DNA from: DASUAS01 sp963841415
GTDB lineage: Bacteria; Actinomycetota; Acidimicrobiia; IMCC26256; DASPTH01
Assembly (NCBI GenBank): GCA_963841415.1
Contig: CAWJCN010000003.1
Span: forward strand, 496,001-560,000
DNA: 64,000 nt
Direction: 5' to 3'
The notes beneath the pieces were generated by a model. That model saw only the letters and a program-made list of their open reading frames with translations. It did no database searches and was not told the origin of the DNA. Below, in pieces: positions 17,065 through 26,056 of the stretch. The first letter of the stretch is position 1. Each line of letters opens with the position of its first letter. Made by a program: the position numbers and the translations under genes.

Positions 17065-17874
17065 TCAGCTGCGGAGCTGGCCGAGGAGCCGGAGCATCTG
17101 CAGGTAGATCCACACCAGCGTGACCATGATCCCGAACGCGCCGTACCACTCCATGTACTTGGGCGCGCCGTTGATCGATGCCTGACGGATGAACTCGTAG
17201 TCGAGGAAGAGGTTCAGCGACGCGACGCAGCAGATCACGACGCTGATGATGATGCCGAGCGCGCTGGGCTGGTTCCAGAACACGATGTCGACGCCGAACA
17301 GCGACAGGAGAGCCGCGAACACGTAGAGCAGGAGGACCCCGAACGTCGCGCCGATCACCATCATCTGGAACTTGCGGGTGACCTTCACCACGCCGAACAC
17401 GTAGAGGGCGAGCGTGGCGAAGAACACGCCGACGGTGGCCAGCACGGCCTGGAAGACGATCCCGTCCCAGCGGATCTCGAAGGCCTTCGAGATCGCACCG
17501 AGGAACACGCCTTCCGTCAGCGCGTAGAGCGGAGCGAGGATCGGCGACGCCTTCGGCTTGAACGCGCAGACCATCGCGAGCCCGAACCCGACGAACAGGG
17601 CGACCCACGCCCAGGCCGGGATCTCGACGGTCTGCGTCGTGGCAGTGGTCGTGATGTGCGTCTGGGCCCAGCCGACCGCTCCGCCCGCGAGCACGAGCAG
17701 GAACAGCGCGAACGTCCTGGCGAACGCGCCGTTGGCGGTCATGTGCGCGACGCGAGTGGGCGGCGGCGCGCCGGTGGCCTCGGCCTGGGCGAGCGCCATC
17801 GGGGCGGCCCAACCCGCCTCGTCCTCCTTGGAGAATTGCTCGAAGCGCTTCTCGTTGAGCGCGGGATTGGCCAT
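17065..17874 (-). CDS. Bax inhibitor-1/YccA-family membrane protein
   Basis: A 269-residue protein with a 50-residue cytoplasmic N-terminus and seven membrane helices (from about 50 to 265). The C-terminal part contains the NLFLDYEFI element with the conserved acidic residues of the BI-1 family. Bacterial members act as pH-dependent Ca2+ leak channels or as membrane-quality factors. It lies alone, divergent from guaA. Confidence 0.9.
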   Translation of the reverse strand: MANPALNEKRFEQFSKEDEAGWAAPMALAQAEATGAPPPTRVAHMTANGAFARTFALFLLVLAGGAVGWAQTHITTTATTQTVEIPAWAWVALFVGFGLAMVCAFKPKASPILAPLYALTEGVFLGAISKAFEIRWDGIVFQAVLATVGVFFATLALYVFGVVKVTRKFQMMVIGATFGVLLLYVFAALLSLFGVDIVFWNQPSALGIIISVVICCVASLNLFLDYEFIRQASINGAPKYMEWYGAFGIMVTLVWIYLQMLRLLGQLRS

Positions 17875-17960
17875 GTCGTCCTCACAACGAGCGGGGGTGT
17901 CTGCCGCGAGGCTATGTCCCCGCGGTGTGGGGAGCAGGCGGAACGCCGGGGGTCGGGGAG

Positions 17961-17966
17961 TAGGAT
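17961..17966 (+). promoter_or_regulatory. -10 box of guaA, leaderless transcript
   Basis: TAGGAT ends 6 nt before the guaA ATG at 17973, so transcription should start at or next to the start codon. No ribosome site is present. No clear -35 was seen. Confidence 0.5.
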
Positions 17967-17972
17967 CGGCCG

Positions 17973-19568
17973 ATGAGTCGCCCGCCCGGTACCCCGGCCG
18001 AGTCGGCGCCGGTCCTCGTCGTCGACTTCGGTGCGCAGTACGCGCAGCTCATCGCCCGGCGCGTGCGCGAGGCCAACGTCTACAGCGAGATCGTGCCGCA
18101 CGAGATGTCGGTTGCCGACATGCTGGCCAAGCAGCCCGCCGCGGTGATCCTCTCAGGTGGACCCGCGAGCGTCTATGCCGCGGGCGCACCGTCGGTCGAC
18201 GCCGCGCTGTTCGAGGCCGGGGTTCCCGTGTTCGGCATCTGCTACGGCTTCCAGGCCATGGCCGAGGCGCTCGGCGGCACCGTCAAGCACACGGAGGGCG
18301 CCGAGTTCGGGCGCACCACGGCCACCATCGATCCCGCCGCGGTCCTCTTCGCCGGGCAACCGCTTCGACAGCCGGTCTGGATGTCGCACCGCGACGCGGT
18401 GGTGGTGGCACCTCCCGGGTTCACGGTCACCGGTCGCACCGACGGCGCCGAGATCGCCGCGTTCGAGCAGCCCGGACGCCGGCTCTTCGGCGTGCAGTGG
18501 CACCCCGAGGTGCTGCACACCGCCCACGGCCAAACCATGCTCGAACGCTTCCTCTACGCCGGCGCCGGCATCGAACCGTCGTGGACCACCGCGAACATCA
18601 TCGACGACGCGGTCGCCGAGATCCACGAGCGCGTGGGCGATCACCATGTCCTCTGCGGCTTGTCGGGCGGCGTCGACTCCGCGGTCGCGGCCGCGCTCGT
18701 GCACCGCGCGGTCGGCGACCAGCTCACGTGCGTGTTCGTCGACCACGGGCTGTTGCGCAAGGGCGAGCGCGAGCAGGTCGAGCGCGACTACGTCGCGGCC
18801 ACCGGCATCCGACTGGTGACCGTCGACGCGTCGGAGAAGTTCCTCGCCACGCTCGCGGGGGTCAGTGATCCCGAGGCGAAGCGCAAGATCATCGGGGCCG
18901 AGTTCATCCGCGCGTTCGAAGCGGCGGCGGCGGAGGTGATCGCGGCGGACGGCCACTCTTCGACGGGAGCCGGCGACGTCGAGTTCCTGGTGCAGGGCAC
19001 CCTGTACCCCGACGTCGTCGAGTCGGGGGGCGGCACCGGCACCGCCAACATCAAGAGCCACCACAACGTGGGTGGGTTGCCGGACGACCTGCAGTTCGAG
19101 TTGGTCGAGCCACTGAAGTCGCTGTTCAAGGACGAGGTCCGCGCGGTCGGGTCGGAGCTGGGCCTGCCCGAGTCGATGGTGTGGCGTCAGCCGTTTCCCG
19201 GCCCGGGTCTCGCCATCCGCATCGTCGGAGCGGTCGACGCCGAACGCCTCGCGACCGTACGTGAAGCCGACACGATCGCGCGCGAGGAGCTCGAAGCGGC
19301 CGGGCTCGAGCGGGACGTGTGGCAGTTCCCGGTCGTGCTGCTCGCCGACGTGCGCTCGGTCGGGGTGCAGGGCGACGGGCGCACCTACGCGCACCCGATC
19401 GTGCTGCGTCCGATCACCAGCGAGGACGCGATGACGGCCGACTGGGCCCGCCTGCCCACCGAGGTGCTCGAACGGATCTCCACTCGCATCACCAACGAGG
19501 TGCCCGACGTGAACCGCGTCGTGCTCGACATCTCGAGCAAACCGCCGGCCACCATCGAGTGGGAGTGA
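17973..19568 (+). CDS. guaA: GMP synthase (glutamine-hydrolysing)
   Basis: A 531-residue bifunctional enzyme that makes GMP from XMP, ATP and glutamine. The N-terminal class I amidotransferase has its triad at Cys90 (FGICYGFQ), His177 and Glu179 (QWHPEV). The PP-loop ATP site SGGVDS is at 231-236. The dimerisation/XMP domain contains PFPGPGLAIRI and ends in the typical KPPATIEWE. Length and all motifs are normal. It is a housekeeping gene in single-gene context, convergent with the SDR that ends 10 bp beyond. Confidence 0.98.
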   Translation: MSRPPGTPAESAPVLVVDFGAQYAQLIARRVREANVYSEIVPHEMSVADMLAKQPAAVILSGGPASVYAAGAPSVDAALFEAGVPVFGICYGFQAMAEALGGTVKHTEGAEFGRTTATIDPAAVLFAGQPLRQPVWMSHRDAVVVAPPGFTVTGRTDGAEIAAFEQPGRRLFGVQWHPEVLHTAHGQTMLERFLYAGAGIEPSWTTANIIDDAVAEIHERVGDHHVLCGLSGGVDSAVAAALVHRAVGDQLTCVFVDHGLLRKGEREQVERDYVAATGIRLVTVDASEKFLATLAGVSDPEAKRKIIGAEFIRAFEAAAAEVIAADGHSSTGAGDVEFLVQGTLYPDVVESGGGTGTANIKSHHNVGGLPDDLQFELVEPLKSLFKDEVRAVGSELGLPESMVWRQPFPGPGLAIRIVGAVDAERLATVREADTIAREELEAAGLERDVWQFPVVLLADVRSVGVQGDGRTYAHPIVLRPITSEDAMTADWARLPTEVLERISTRITNEVPDVNRVVLDISSKPPATIEWE

Positions 19569-19578
19569 ACCTCCTGCG

Positions 19579-20391
19579 CTAGCCCGCCATCAACCCCCGG
19601 ATGGCGGCGGTGACGCCGCCGTCGACGCGCAGGTCGCAGCCGCTGACGAACGACGCGTTCGGGCTCGCCAGCCACTCCGCGGCTGCGGCGATGTCCTCGG
19701 CGGTGCCGATGCGCGGCACGGGTGAGATCGAGAGCATGCCGCGCATCTGCTCGCCCGACCCCTCGGACAGCTCCTGATGGGTCATCGGCGTCGAGATGAT
19801 GCCGGGACTGATGCTGACGACCCGACCGCCCTGCGCCCCCCACGTGACCGCGGCCTGTTCCACGCGGAGCTGGTTGATCCGCTTGGCGATCGTGTAGGTC
19901 GCGCCGAAGTCACCGAGGTCGACGTCGGCGAACTCCGCCATCAACGCGTCGGTGGCCACGGTCGCGAACGCGCGCTCCTGCTCGGGCGTGAAGTTGGCCA
20001 TGTAGCCCGCCATGCTCGCGATGCACACCGCGACCGTTCCTTCGGTCACGAGATCGAGGAACGCGGCGAGCACGTGGTCGGTCCCGAGCATGTCGACCTC
20101 GAGCACACGTTCGGCGCTCGCTTGCGTGGGGGAGAGGCCCGCAGTGTGCACGAGTGTGCGCAACGTCCCGATCGCGCGCACGGCTGAAGCGAGTTCGTCG
20201 ACCGATGCGCGGTCGGAGACGTCGACGCGGTGTGGTGTGGCGGTGAAACCGTCGGCCACGAACGTCTCCGTGACGGTGTCGAGCTTCGCCTGATCGAAGT
20301 CGGCGAGCACGAGATGACGTCCGGCGCCGACCCGCCACGCGCACGCGACGCCCATTCCTCCGATGCCTGTGACCACCGCGACGTCCACCAC
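19579..20391 (-). CDS. SDR-family oxidoreductase
   Basis: A 270-residue SDR with an altered cofactor motif (TGIGGMG), the catalytic YTIAK and a C-terminal RVDGG. About 20 extra residues (TPEQERAFATVATDALMAEF) are inserted before the active-site Tyr, as in some hydroxysteroid dehydrogenases. GTG 20391 follows GGAAGGGGAAC. It converges on guaA and probably stands alone. The substrate is not known. Confidence 0.88.
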   Translation of the reverse strand: MVDVAVVTGIGGMGVACAWRVGAGRHLVLADFDQAKLDTVTETFVADGFTATPHRVDVSDRASVDELASAVRAIGTLRTLVHTAGLSPTQASAERVLEVDMLGTDHVLAAFLDLVTEGTVAVCIASMAGYMANFTPEQERAFATVATDALMAEFADVDLGDFGATYTIAKRINQLRVEQAAVTWGAQGGRVVSISPGIISTPMTHQELSEGSGEQMRGMLSISPVPRIGTAEDIAAAAEWLASPNASFVSGCDLRVDGGVTAAIRGLMAG

Positions 20392-20549
20392 GTGCGTTCC
20401 CCTTCCCGGTCTTCGCTGCGTGACCCTACCGGGTGCGCCGCGCGCAAGGTCCCGCTGCCGCCGATAGGGTCGCGCTCAGGGCGCTTGGCTCTGTGCTCGG
20501 CGCTCGAGGGCACATGAGCACATGAGCGCGTGCACATGAGGAGGGGGAC

Positions 20550-21188
20550 ATGGAAGACCGTGAGACACCGGTCCTGTACCTGGAGATGACCGAGGCCACG
20601 CCGGAGGACTACGCGCGGACGCGGGTCCCCGAGGTGCGCGCCGTCTCCGGGGTCGAGCGCGCGACGTGGTGGCGAAACGTCTACCGCGACCGTCCCGACC
20701 TGCCGCGCGAGTTGCCCGAGTTCGACACGCTCGGCGTGTACGAGTGCGCGCCGTCGTTCGCGGCGCCGGCGACGCCCGACGGCATCAGCGGGCACCACTT
20801 CCTCCGAACGCCGCGTCCCGGCCAGGGCCGGCTCACCGGGAAGCCGACCGTGTCACTCTCGCTCGTCCTGATCAGTCCGACCACGCCGGCCGACGCGCAG
20901 ACGCTGCGCGACTGGGGTGACTTCGTGCACCTCAACCACATCGTGGAGGCGGGCATCCCTGGGTTCACCATGATCACCCCGTACGAGAACGCGACCAGCG
21001 GCGACCCGCGGTACATGCACTTCTACGAGTTCGACGACCCCGAAGCCGAGATCACGTTCAAGCGGATGCGCCCGCTGGTGGAGGCGCGCATCGGCGCGTG
21101 GGAGACGCCGGAGTGCCAGGCGTGGGCGATGCATCCGACGCTGCGGATCATGTACGTCAATTCGTTCTCGCTCGTCGGCGAAGCTTGA
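20550..21188 (+). CDS. conserved hypothetical protein, possible EthD/ABM-like fold
   Basis: A 212-residue soluble protein rich in aromatic and acidic residues, with no motif that I can name. Two segments (LYLEMTEATPEDY near the start and VLISPTTPADAQTL in the middle) are arranged like the repeated halves of dimeric alpha+beta barrel proteins such as EthD, which would suggest a small-molecule role. ATG 20550 follows GAGGAGGGGG. The 5' region contains CACATGAG three times (20514-20541). Function is not assigned. Confidence 0.7.
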   Translation: MEDRETPVLYLEMTEATPEDYARTRVPEVRAVSGVERATWWRNVYRDRPDLPRELPEFDTLGVYECAPSFAAPATPDGISGHHFLRTPRPGQGRLTGKPTVSLSLVLISPTTPADAQTLRDWGDFVHLNHIVEAGIPGFTMITPYENATSGDPRYMHFYEFDDPEAEITFKRMRPLVEARIGAWETPECQAWAMHPTLRIMYVNSFSLVGEA

Positions 21189-21199
21189 CGCGCGGAGTG

Positions 21200-21388
21200 A
21201 TGGTGGTGTCGTTCCTGAAGTTGCCCCTTTCGGCGGTGGTCATCGCGACCGCGCTCACGGTGAGCTCGGGACTCGCCGTCGGCCCGCTGATCATCGTCGG
21301 CGTGGTCACCGCCTACCTCGTGACGCTGGCCCTCGAGGGCCGGCTGGGCACCGGTGATCCCGCGGCCGTGGGCGCCGCTACGGGCTGA
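21200..21388 (+). CDS. small membrane protein, unknown function
   Basis: A 62-residue protein starting 11 bp after the stop of the preceding gene. It has two hydrophobic segments (about 4-25 and 27-45) and a short acidic tail. The start ATG 21200 is tentative because the frame is open further up and no strong ribosome site is present. It overlaps the convergent ureidoglycolate-lyase-like gene by 11 bp. Confidence 0.5.
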   Translation: MVVSFLKLPLSAVVIATALTVSSGLAVGPLIIVGVVTAYLVTLALEGRLGTGDPAAVGAATG

Positions 21389-21890
21389 CCACGTCGACCA
21401 CACAGCCGGTGCGCGCGGTGAGATCGACGCACTCGTTGTCCTCCGCGTAGCGCCGGCCCTGCACGTTGAGCAACCTGACCGAGGCGGCGCCGCGGATCGG
21501 GAACGGGCCCCAGTGCCACGTGCCGCGGTGGAGCACGACCGTCTGGCCGGGCTCGACGACGAAGGCGCGCACTTCCTCGAGCCCATCAGGGCCGACGAAG
21601 GTCGCGGTCGGTGGCGCAACCACCAACACCGACGCCGCGTCGAGCGGCGTGAGCACCTGCGTGTGCGTCGCGTGGTGGAACATCACCGCGCAGCGCAGCC
21701 CGTGTTCGGTCGCGTCGACCTCGTCGGCGCGGTGTTCGATCGTGTTGAGGTGGGCGTCGTCCCACTCGAAGTGCAACGTGTGCTCACCGTCGGCGGGGTC
21801 GGTGTCGGCGCGCGGCAACCACCCGAACGGCGCCCACGCGGCGGCGGTCAGCGGCGCAGCCGTCACCATGAACAGACCCTCGTCAGGCAT
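21378..21890 (-). CDS. ureidoglycolate lyase-like (AllA fold) protein
   Basis: A 170-residue cupin-type protein of the AllA family, which cleaves ureidoglycolate to glyoxylate and urea at the end of allantoin breakdown. The family marks are FHHATHTQVLTPLD, the hydrophobic VLVVAPP strand and the LHRGTWHWGPFPI block, together with an AFVVEPGQTVV loop. No other allantoin genes are nearby, so the substrate may differ. The start is ATG 21890 or 21869. It is divergent from a second cupin. Confidence 0.8.
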   Translation of the reverse strand: MPDEGLFMVTAAPLTAAAWAPFGWLPRADTDPADGEHTLHFEWDDAHLNTIEHRADEVDATEHGLRCAVMFHHATHTQVLTPLDAASVLVVAPPTATFVGPDGLEEVRAFVVEPGQTVVLHRGTWHWGPFPIRGAASVRLLNVQGRRYAEDNECVDLTARTGCVVDVVSP

Positions 21891-21930
21891 GGAGCTGTCC
21901 CTCCTGGGCTGCGGCTTCTACGCTGCGTCG

Positions 21931-22314
21931 ATGGACGTGCGCTCGATCGAAGACGTCGCCCCGGTCGTCGAACACAACGGGACCGTACCCGTCTGGTGGC
22001 TGGTGTCGCCGCGGGAGATGCGGGAGATCACCGCCGGGGGTCACCTGGAGCTCGTGAGCGAGTTCGAGGTGTCGGGTGGTGGCTTCGTCGACCCGCACTC
22101 GCATCCGACCCACGAGTTCTACTACGTCACCTCGGGCCGGGGACTCATGACCATCGCCGACGAGACGCGTGAGATCGTGCCGGGCGACCTCGTGCACATC
22201 CCGCCCGACCTGGTGCACAGCCTGCGGCCCGTGTCCGACCACGCACCCATCCACTGCTTCTGCTTCGCGGTGGCAGTCGCCGGCGCGGGCGAGATCGACT
22301 ACACGACGCACTGA
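21931..22314 (+). CDS. cupin-domain protein
   Basis: A 127-residue single-domain cupin. Motif 1 is GGFVDPHSHPTHEFYYVTSGRG with two His and a Glu for metal, and motif 2 is PGDLVHIPPDLVHSL. It may bind a metal and a small carboxylate. ATG 21931 is chosen because the protein then starts right before the fold; a longer form from ATG 21889 is possible and would overlap the divergent gene. It lies between AllA-like and RraA-like genes, which suggests a shared small-acid pathway (inference). Confidence 0.82.
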   Translation: MDVRSIEDVAPVVEHNGTVPVWWLVSPREMREITAGGHLELVSEFEVSGGGFVDPHSHPTHEFYYVTSGRGLMTIADETREIVPGDLVHIPPDLVHSLRPVSDHAPIHCFCFAVAVAGAGEIDYTTH

Positions 22315-22327
22315 CGCAGGGGCGCGT

Positions 22328-22954
22328 TCAGGGGCCCTCGACGAGGGTGGTGTCGAGCCCGAACTGCTCGACGGTGGTGGCGCCGCCTCGCAGCGCTTCG
22401 AACAGCGCGGCCTCCTTGTCGGCGCGCGCGTGCGCGGCCTCCAGCACGGTGTCGAGCTGCGCGCCCGGGAGCACGACGACGCCGTCGACGTCGCCGACCA
22501 CCCAGTCGCCTGGTTCGACCGCGACGTCGCCGACGGTGACCGCGCGGTCGACCGCGCCCCGGCGGGACTTGCTCGCGCCGGTGAGGGCGAGGCCGGTGGC
22601 GAACACCGGGAACCGGTGCGTTGCGAGCGCGTCGCAGTCGCGCACGCACGCGTCGATGACCAGACCGGCGATGCCGCGCGCCTCGGCCGCGGTCGTGAGC
22701 ACCTCGCCCCAGTAGCCGAAGTCGCGCTCACCGCCCATGTCGGCGATGAGCACGGACTCGGACGGCGCGCGCGTCACCGCGACGTGGATCGCGAGGTTGT
22801 CGCCCGGGCTGCACCTGACGGTGAAGGCGCGCCCCGCGACTCGCGCACCGACCCAGACGGGCTTCACCCGCCGGTGCATGCGCCGCGCGCCCGACTCGCC
22901 GAGCGTGGCGGCGCCGAGTACGAGCGCGTCGGCCGCTCGGTCCGTGTCGATCAC
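22328..22954 (-). CDS. RraA-like protein (HMG/CHA aldolase family)
   Basis: A 208-residue protein of the RraA/4-hydroxy-4-methyl-2-oxoglutarate aldolase fold. The marks are CSPGDNLAIHVAV, the metal-binding GLVIDACVRDCDAL with its Arg-Asp pair and the C-terminal GDWVVGDVDGVVVLP. Enzymatic members cleave 4-hydroxy-2-oxo diacids to pyruvate. GTG 22954. It converges on the cupin gene and lies 13 bp downstream of the heme-binding-like gene, perhaps in one transcript. Confidence 0.85.
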   Translation of the reverse strand: MIDTDRAADALVLGAATLGESGARRMHRRVKPVWVGARVAGRAFTVRCSPGDNLAIHVAVTRAPSESVLIADMGGERDFGYWGEVLTTAAEARGIAGLVIDACVRDCDALATHRFPVFATGLALTGASKSRRGAVDRAVTVGDVAVEPGDWVVGDVDGVVVLPGAQLDTVLEAAHARADKEAALFEALRGGATTVEQFGLDTTLVEGP

Positions 22955-22967
22955 GACGATCGGCGAC

Positions 22968-23525
22968 TCAGCCGACCTTGCGGAGCGTGTTGCGGTCGGT
23001 GTGCGCGAAGGGCTCGGGGAACTCGTCCATCTTCAGCATCGTGGTCTCGTCGTACGACCACCTGCCGTCGTCGTTGATGGTGATCGTGACGTCGTAGCTG
23101 AGCGTCGACGCGTGCTGCGCGAGGTACTTGTTCTCGCCGATCGAGTAGTTCGGGTCACCGGGACGAGCCGAGAGCTGGAACGACTCCGCGTCGGCGGCGG
23201 CAGTTCCACCGGCGAGCACCGTGATGCCACGAGGCACCACGAAGCCGCGCATGACCTCACCGGTCGCGCCGTCGTACAGCCAGTAGCCGACCTCGGTGTG
23301 GAACGGGTTGTCTTCGCTTCCCCGCCACATCGCCGACTTGTAGTCGAGCCCGTAGAGGTGCTGGTTCCCGTTGTCGACGGGGCCGAACGGCTTCATCGTG
23401 AGCTTCTCCAGGTACGGCGTCTGGAGCACCTCGCCCTTGGAGTGCGAGAACGCGGCGTCGAGCCCACCCTGGTCCGACTCCCACTCACCGATCAGCGCCT
23501 CGAGCGGGCCCCATTCACTCGCCAT
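22968..23525 (-). CDS. nitrobindin/FABP-like heme-binding domain protein
   Basis: A 185-residue beta-barrel protein of the nitrobindin/THAP4-C type. It opens with LIGEWESDQGG (a variant of the family GTWxGxG), and has a FHTEVGYWLYDGATGEVMRG strand pair in the middle and DVTITINDDGRWSYDETTML near the end. Typical members bind ferric heme and react with NO or peroxynitrite. ATG 23525 follows GGAGCAG. It is upstream of the RraA-like gene on the same strand. Confidence 0.82.
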   Translation of the reverse strand: MASEWGPLEALIGEWESDQGGLDAAFSHSKGEVLQTPYLEKLTMKPFGPVDNGNQHLYGLDYKSAMWRGSEDNPFHTEVGYWLYDGATGEVMRGFVVPRGITVLAGGTAAADAESFQLSARPGDPNYSIGENKYLAQHASTLSYDVTITINDDGRWSYDETTMLKMDEFPEPFAHTDRNTLRKVG

Positions 23526-23672
23526 GCCTACTGCTCCTCCGGGTTCGCGCCGCATCGGCTCGCGGCGTCGGACGGGCATCCTACCGATCGGCGCGTGCCG
23601 CGGGTCACGAGCGAGATTGCCGGCGGTTCGATCGGGGAACACGCGCGGGTGGAGACGAAGAGGAGGTCTGTG

Positions 23673-24152
23673 ATGGCTGTGTCCCGCGTCCCGCATCGGA
23701 ACGTTCACCGCTCGCGTCCTTCGATCGCGGTGGGTCCAGGGCTCGTCGTCGGTGCCGCGGCCACGATCGCGTTGGTCGTGTCGATGTTCATGTCGTGGCG
23801 TGCCGTCGGTGTGCACCCGAGCGAAATCCCCGCGTCGTTCCTGTGGGACAAGGACGCGACCGGTGACCCGTCGTTGCTCATCTTCCTGATCCCGCTCGCC
23901 GGGTTGCTCGGCGTCGGTTCGCTGATGCGCGGCGGTGCCTCGTTGCGGCTGTTCGCCGGGTTCCTGGCCGTCGTGGTGGTCGGGTTGTTCGGCTACCAGC
24001 TCCACGAGGTGACTGATGCCTTCGGGACGAGCTTCAGCGACGCCCTCGACCCTGGCTTCTACGTCGCCGGGATCGCGGCGATCGTGGGCTTCGTGAGCGG
24101 CTTCCTGCCCACCACGCTGAGGTCGCATCGAGTCGACGACGATGTCATGTGA
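23673..24152 (+). CDS. four-helix membrane protein, unknown
   Basis: A 159-residue protein with four hydrophobic helices (about 18-40, 65-83, 92-110 and 130-148) joined by short polar loops. ATG 23673 has an AGGAGG ribosome site. No family was recognised. It lies on the same strand as the methyltransferase that follows. Confidence 0.72.
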   Translation: MAVSRVPHRNVHRSRPSIAVGPGLVVGAAATIALVVSMFMSWRAVGVHPSEIPASFLWDKDATGDPSLLIFLIPLAGLLGVGSLMRGGASLRLFAGFLAVVVVGLFGYQLHEVTDAFGTSFSDALDPGFYVAGIAAIVGFVSGFLPTTLRSHRVDDDVM

Positions 24153-24222
24153 CGGGGCGGGCGCGTTCGTCGCGTTCGTCGCGAAGGCGACGCCCATGGC
24201 GCCGGACTGTAACAGTGGCGCC

Positions 24223-25005
24223 ATGAGCGACATGAGCGCAGGGTCCGGCGAGCACGACGATCTGGTTCGCAGCTCCTTCCGCCGCCAGGTCGGTCTCTTC
24301 TCGGGACCCGACTCGCCGTTCGTCCGCCGACCGGTCGGAACCGTCGAGCAGCTCGAGCCGCTCGACACCGACCAACTCGTCCTCGACGTCTGCTGCGGCG
24401 CCGCCCACGCCGCCGAGGTGGTGGCACCGCGCGTGCGGCAGGTGGTGGGCGTCGACCTGACCGTCGAGCTGCTCGAGCTGGGTGCCGCGCGCCTGCAAGG
24501 AGCGGGTGTCCGCAACGTGTTGTTGCAGGAGGGGAACGCGCAGGCGCTGCCGTTCGTCGACGCATCGTTCGACCTCGTGTGCTGCTTCGCGTCGCTGCAC
24601 CACGTCGGCGACCCCGCGTCGGCGATGCGCGAGATGAGCCGGGTCTGTGCACCCGGTGGACGAGTCGTCGTGCAGGACCTGATCGTTCCCGTGCCCGACG
24701 CACGCGAGCTGTTCGACGACGTCCATCGCCTTCTCGATCCGTCGCATCGGCGTGCGCACCTCGAGGCCGAGCTCGTCGCGCTCTTCCCCGAGGGCACCGA
24801 GCTCACGTACGCGGCGACGATCGAGTCTCGGCTCCCGATCTCCATCGCCTACACGGCGCAGTCTGACGTCGAGGGTGCAGAGCGCGCGCTGCGCGCCGAG
24901 CTGGCGGGCGGCCCGGTGACCGGACTCGAACCCGCCGATGACGACGGCACGCTGACGGTGGCGTTCTGGACGTCGACGGTGCACGCGACCGTGCCGTCGG
25001 GCTGA
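24223..25005 (+). CDS. class I SAM-dependent methyltransferase (UbiE-like)
   Basis: A 260-residue methyltransferase with motif I VLDVCCGAAHAAE (about 52-64), motif II GVDLTVELLE and the CCFASLHHVGDP post-I stretch. The fold resembles UbiE/COQ5 enzymes that methylate small lipophilic substrates. ATG 24223 is preferred because it follows closely on an ATG-rich start region; a start at 24142 would overlap the preceding gene. The acceptor is unknown. Confidence 0.85.
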   Translation: MSDMSAGSGEHDDLVRSSFRRQVGLFSGPDSPFVRRPVGTVEQLEPLDTDQLVLDVCCGAAHAAEVVAPRVRQVVGVDLTVELLELGAARLQGAGVRNVLLQEGNAQALPFVDASFDLVCCFASLHHVGDPASAMREMSRVCAPGGRVVVQDLIVPVPDARELFDDVHRLLDPSHRRAHLEAELVALFPEGTELTYAATIESRLPISIAYTAQSDVEGAERALRAELAGGPVTGLEPADDDGTLTVAFWTSTVHATVPSG

Positions 25006-25029
25006 CCGCGGGCGTTACGCTCGCATGGC

Positions 25030-25623
25030 GTGAGCGTGAGCGAGCCGGGCGTCCCGGCGAGTGGCGAACGAACAATGTGGGAGGTGATGGCGAGCGGTCT
25101 CGACGGCGCGCGTGTCCACCTGCGCGCGGCGACCCGCGACGACATCCCGGCATTGGTAGGCATCCGTGAGACGCCCGAGGTCGACGCGCACTGGCGCGGC
25201 GGCGATGACCTTCGCGCCGCGGTGGAGGAGGACTTCGCCGAGGAGGGCATCCATCCGTATGTGATCGAGGTCGACGACGCGGTCGTCGGGTGGATCCAAT
25301 GGCAGGAGGAGAACGACCCCGACTACCGCCACGCGTCGATCGACATCTACCTCGACCCCGCGGTGCACGGGCAGGGCATCGGCACTGATGCAGTGGCGAC
25401 GATGGCTCGTCACCTCTTCGTCGACCATGGTCACCACCGACTCGAGATCGACCCCGCCGCCGACAACGTCGCCGCCATCCGCGCGTACACGAAGGTGGGC
25501 TTCCGCCCCGTCGGGGTCACCCGCCGCTCGGAGCGCGGTCCCGACGGCACCTGGCACGACAGCCTGCTCATGGACCTGCTCGCCGACGAGCTCATCCTTC
25601 CCGGAGCGCCGGGCCGGTCGTGA
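25030..25623 (+). CDS. GNAT acetyltransferase (RimL/AAC(6')-like) with a palindromic repeat at its N-terminus
   Basis: A GNAT protein of up to 197 residues. The acetyl-CoA motif VHGQGIGTDAVATM lies near 118-131, followed by NVAAIRAYTKVGFRPVG; the C-terminal RRSERGPDGTWHDSLLM resembles AAC(6')-type enzymes. The conserved fold begins at about residue 23 (LDGARVHLRA). If translation begins at GTG 25030, 9 nt after a TACGCT box (leaderless), the first 18 residues are encoded by repeat copy A and read SEPGVPASGER. The ATGs at 25075 or 25087 would leave the repeat untranslated. Substrate unknown. Confidence 0.82.
   Translation: MSVSEPGVPASGERTMWEVMASGLDGARVHLRAATRDDIPALVGIRETPEVDAHWRGGDDLRAAVEEDFAEEGIHPYVIEVDDAVVGWIQWQEENDPDYRHASIDIYLDPAVHGQGIGTDAVATMARHLFVDHGHHRLEIDPAADNVAAIRAYTKVGFRPVGVTRRSERGPDGTWHDSLLMDLLADELILPGAPGRS
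25036..25081 (+). repeat. palindromic element, copy A
   Basis: One of four 46-bp copies that align without gaps (see 26080, 55648 and 60373). The core is GAGCCGGG-CGT-CCCGGC; the outer stem is weakest in this copy. The frame of the downstream GNAT gene is open through it and reads SEPGVPASGERTMW. Confidence 0.75.
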
Positions 25624-25640
25624 GATTTCTGCGAGGCTGG

Positions 25641-25667
25641 TGTCGATCCCGCCGGTTTCCGTTCGTC
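25641..25667 (+). promoter_or_regulatory. candidate ECF42-type promoter
   Basis: TGTCGA, a 17-nt spacer and CGTC lie 42 bp upstream of the YCII start. The boxes reported for ECF42 sigma factors are TGTCGA (-35) and CGA/TC (-10), and the downstream sigma gene is of that group. Positive autoregulation of the YCII-sigma pair is inferred. Confidence 0.68.
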
Positions 25668-25708
25668 GTGGGATGGAAACACCCCGACGGACTGCCGAGG
25701 AGGCACCG

Positions 25709-26056
25709 ATGCGCTACGCACTGCTGATCTGCGACGAGGAGAAGCGCCAGACCGAGATGTCGGAGGCCGAAGCGTCGGCACAGATGGCCGCCTACATGGC
25801 CTGGGGCGAGGAGATGGGCGCTCGTGGCCTGCTGCAGGCGGGGGAGCGGCTGCGGCCGACCACGTCGGCGACGACCGTGCGCCTGCGCGAGGGCGAGGTG
25901 CTCACGTCCGACGGACCGTTCGCCGAGACCAAGGAGCAGATGGGCGGCTTCTACCTGGTCGACTGCAAGGACCTCGACGAAGCCATCGAGGTGGCGTCGA
26001 AGATCCCCGGCGCCCAGTACGGCTCGATCGAGGTGCGGCCGATTTGGGAGAGGTAG
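25709..26056 (+). CDS. YCII/DGPF-domain protein, ECF42 partner
   Basis: A 115-residue YCII-fold protein with the exact DGPF motif (SDGPFAETKEQMGGFYLV near residues 68-85) and the C-terminal SIEVRPI strand. ATG 25709 follows GAGGAGG. The next gene, an ECF42 sigma factor, starts inside its last codons (TTG 26044), so the pair is translationally coupled. DGPF proteins regularly accompany ECF42 sigma factors; their biochemical role is open. Confidence 0.92.
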   Translation: MRYALLICDEEKRQTEMSEAEASAQMAAYMAWGEEMGARGLLQAGERLRPTTSATTVRLREGEVLTSDGPFAETKEQMGGFYLVDCKDLDEAIEVASKIPGAQYGSIEVRPIWER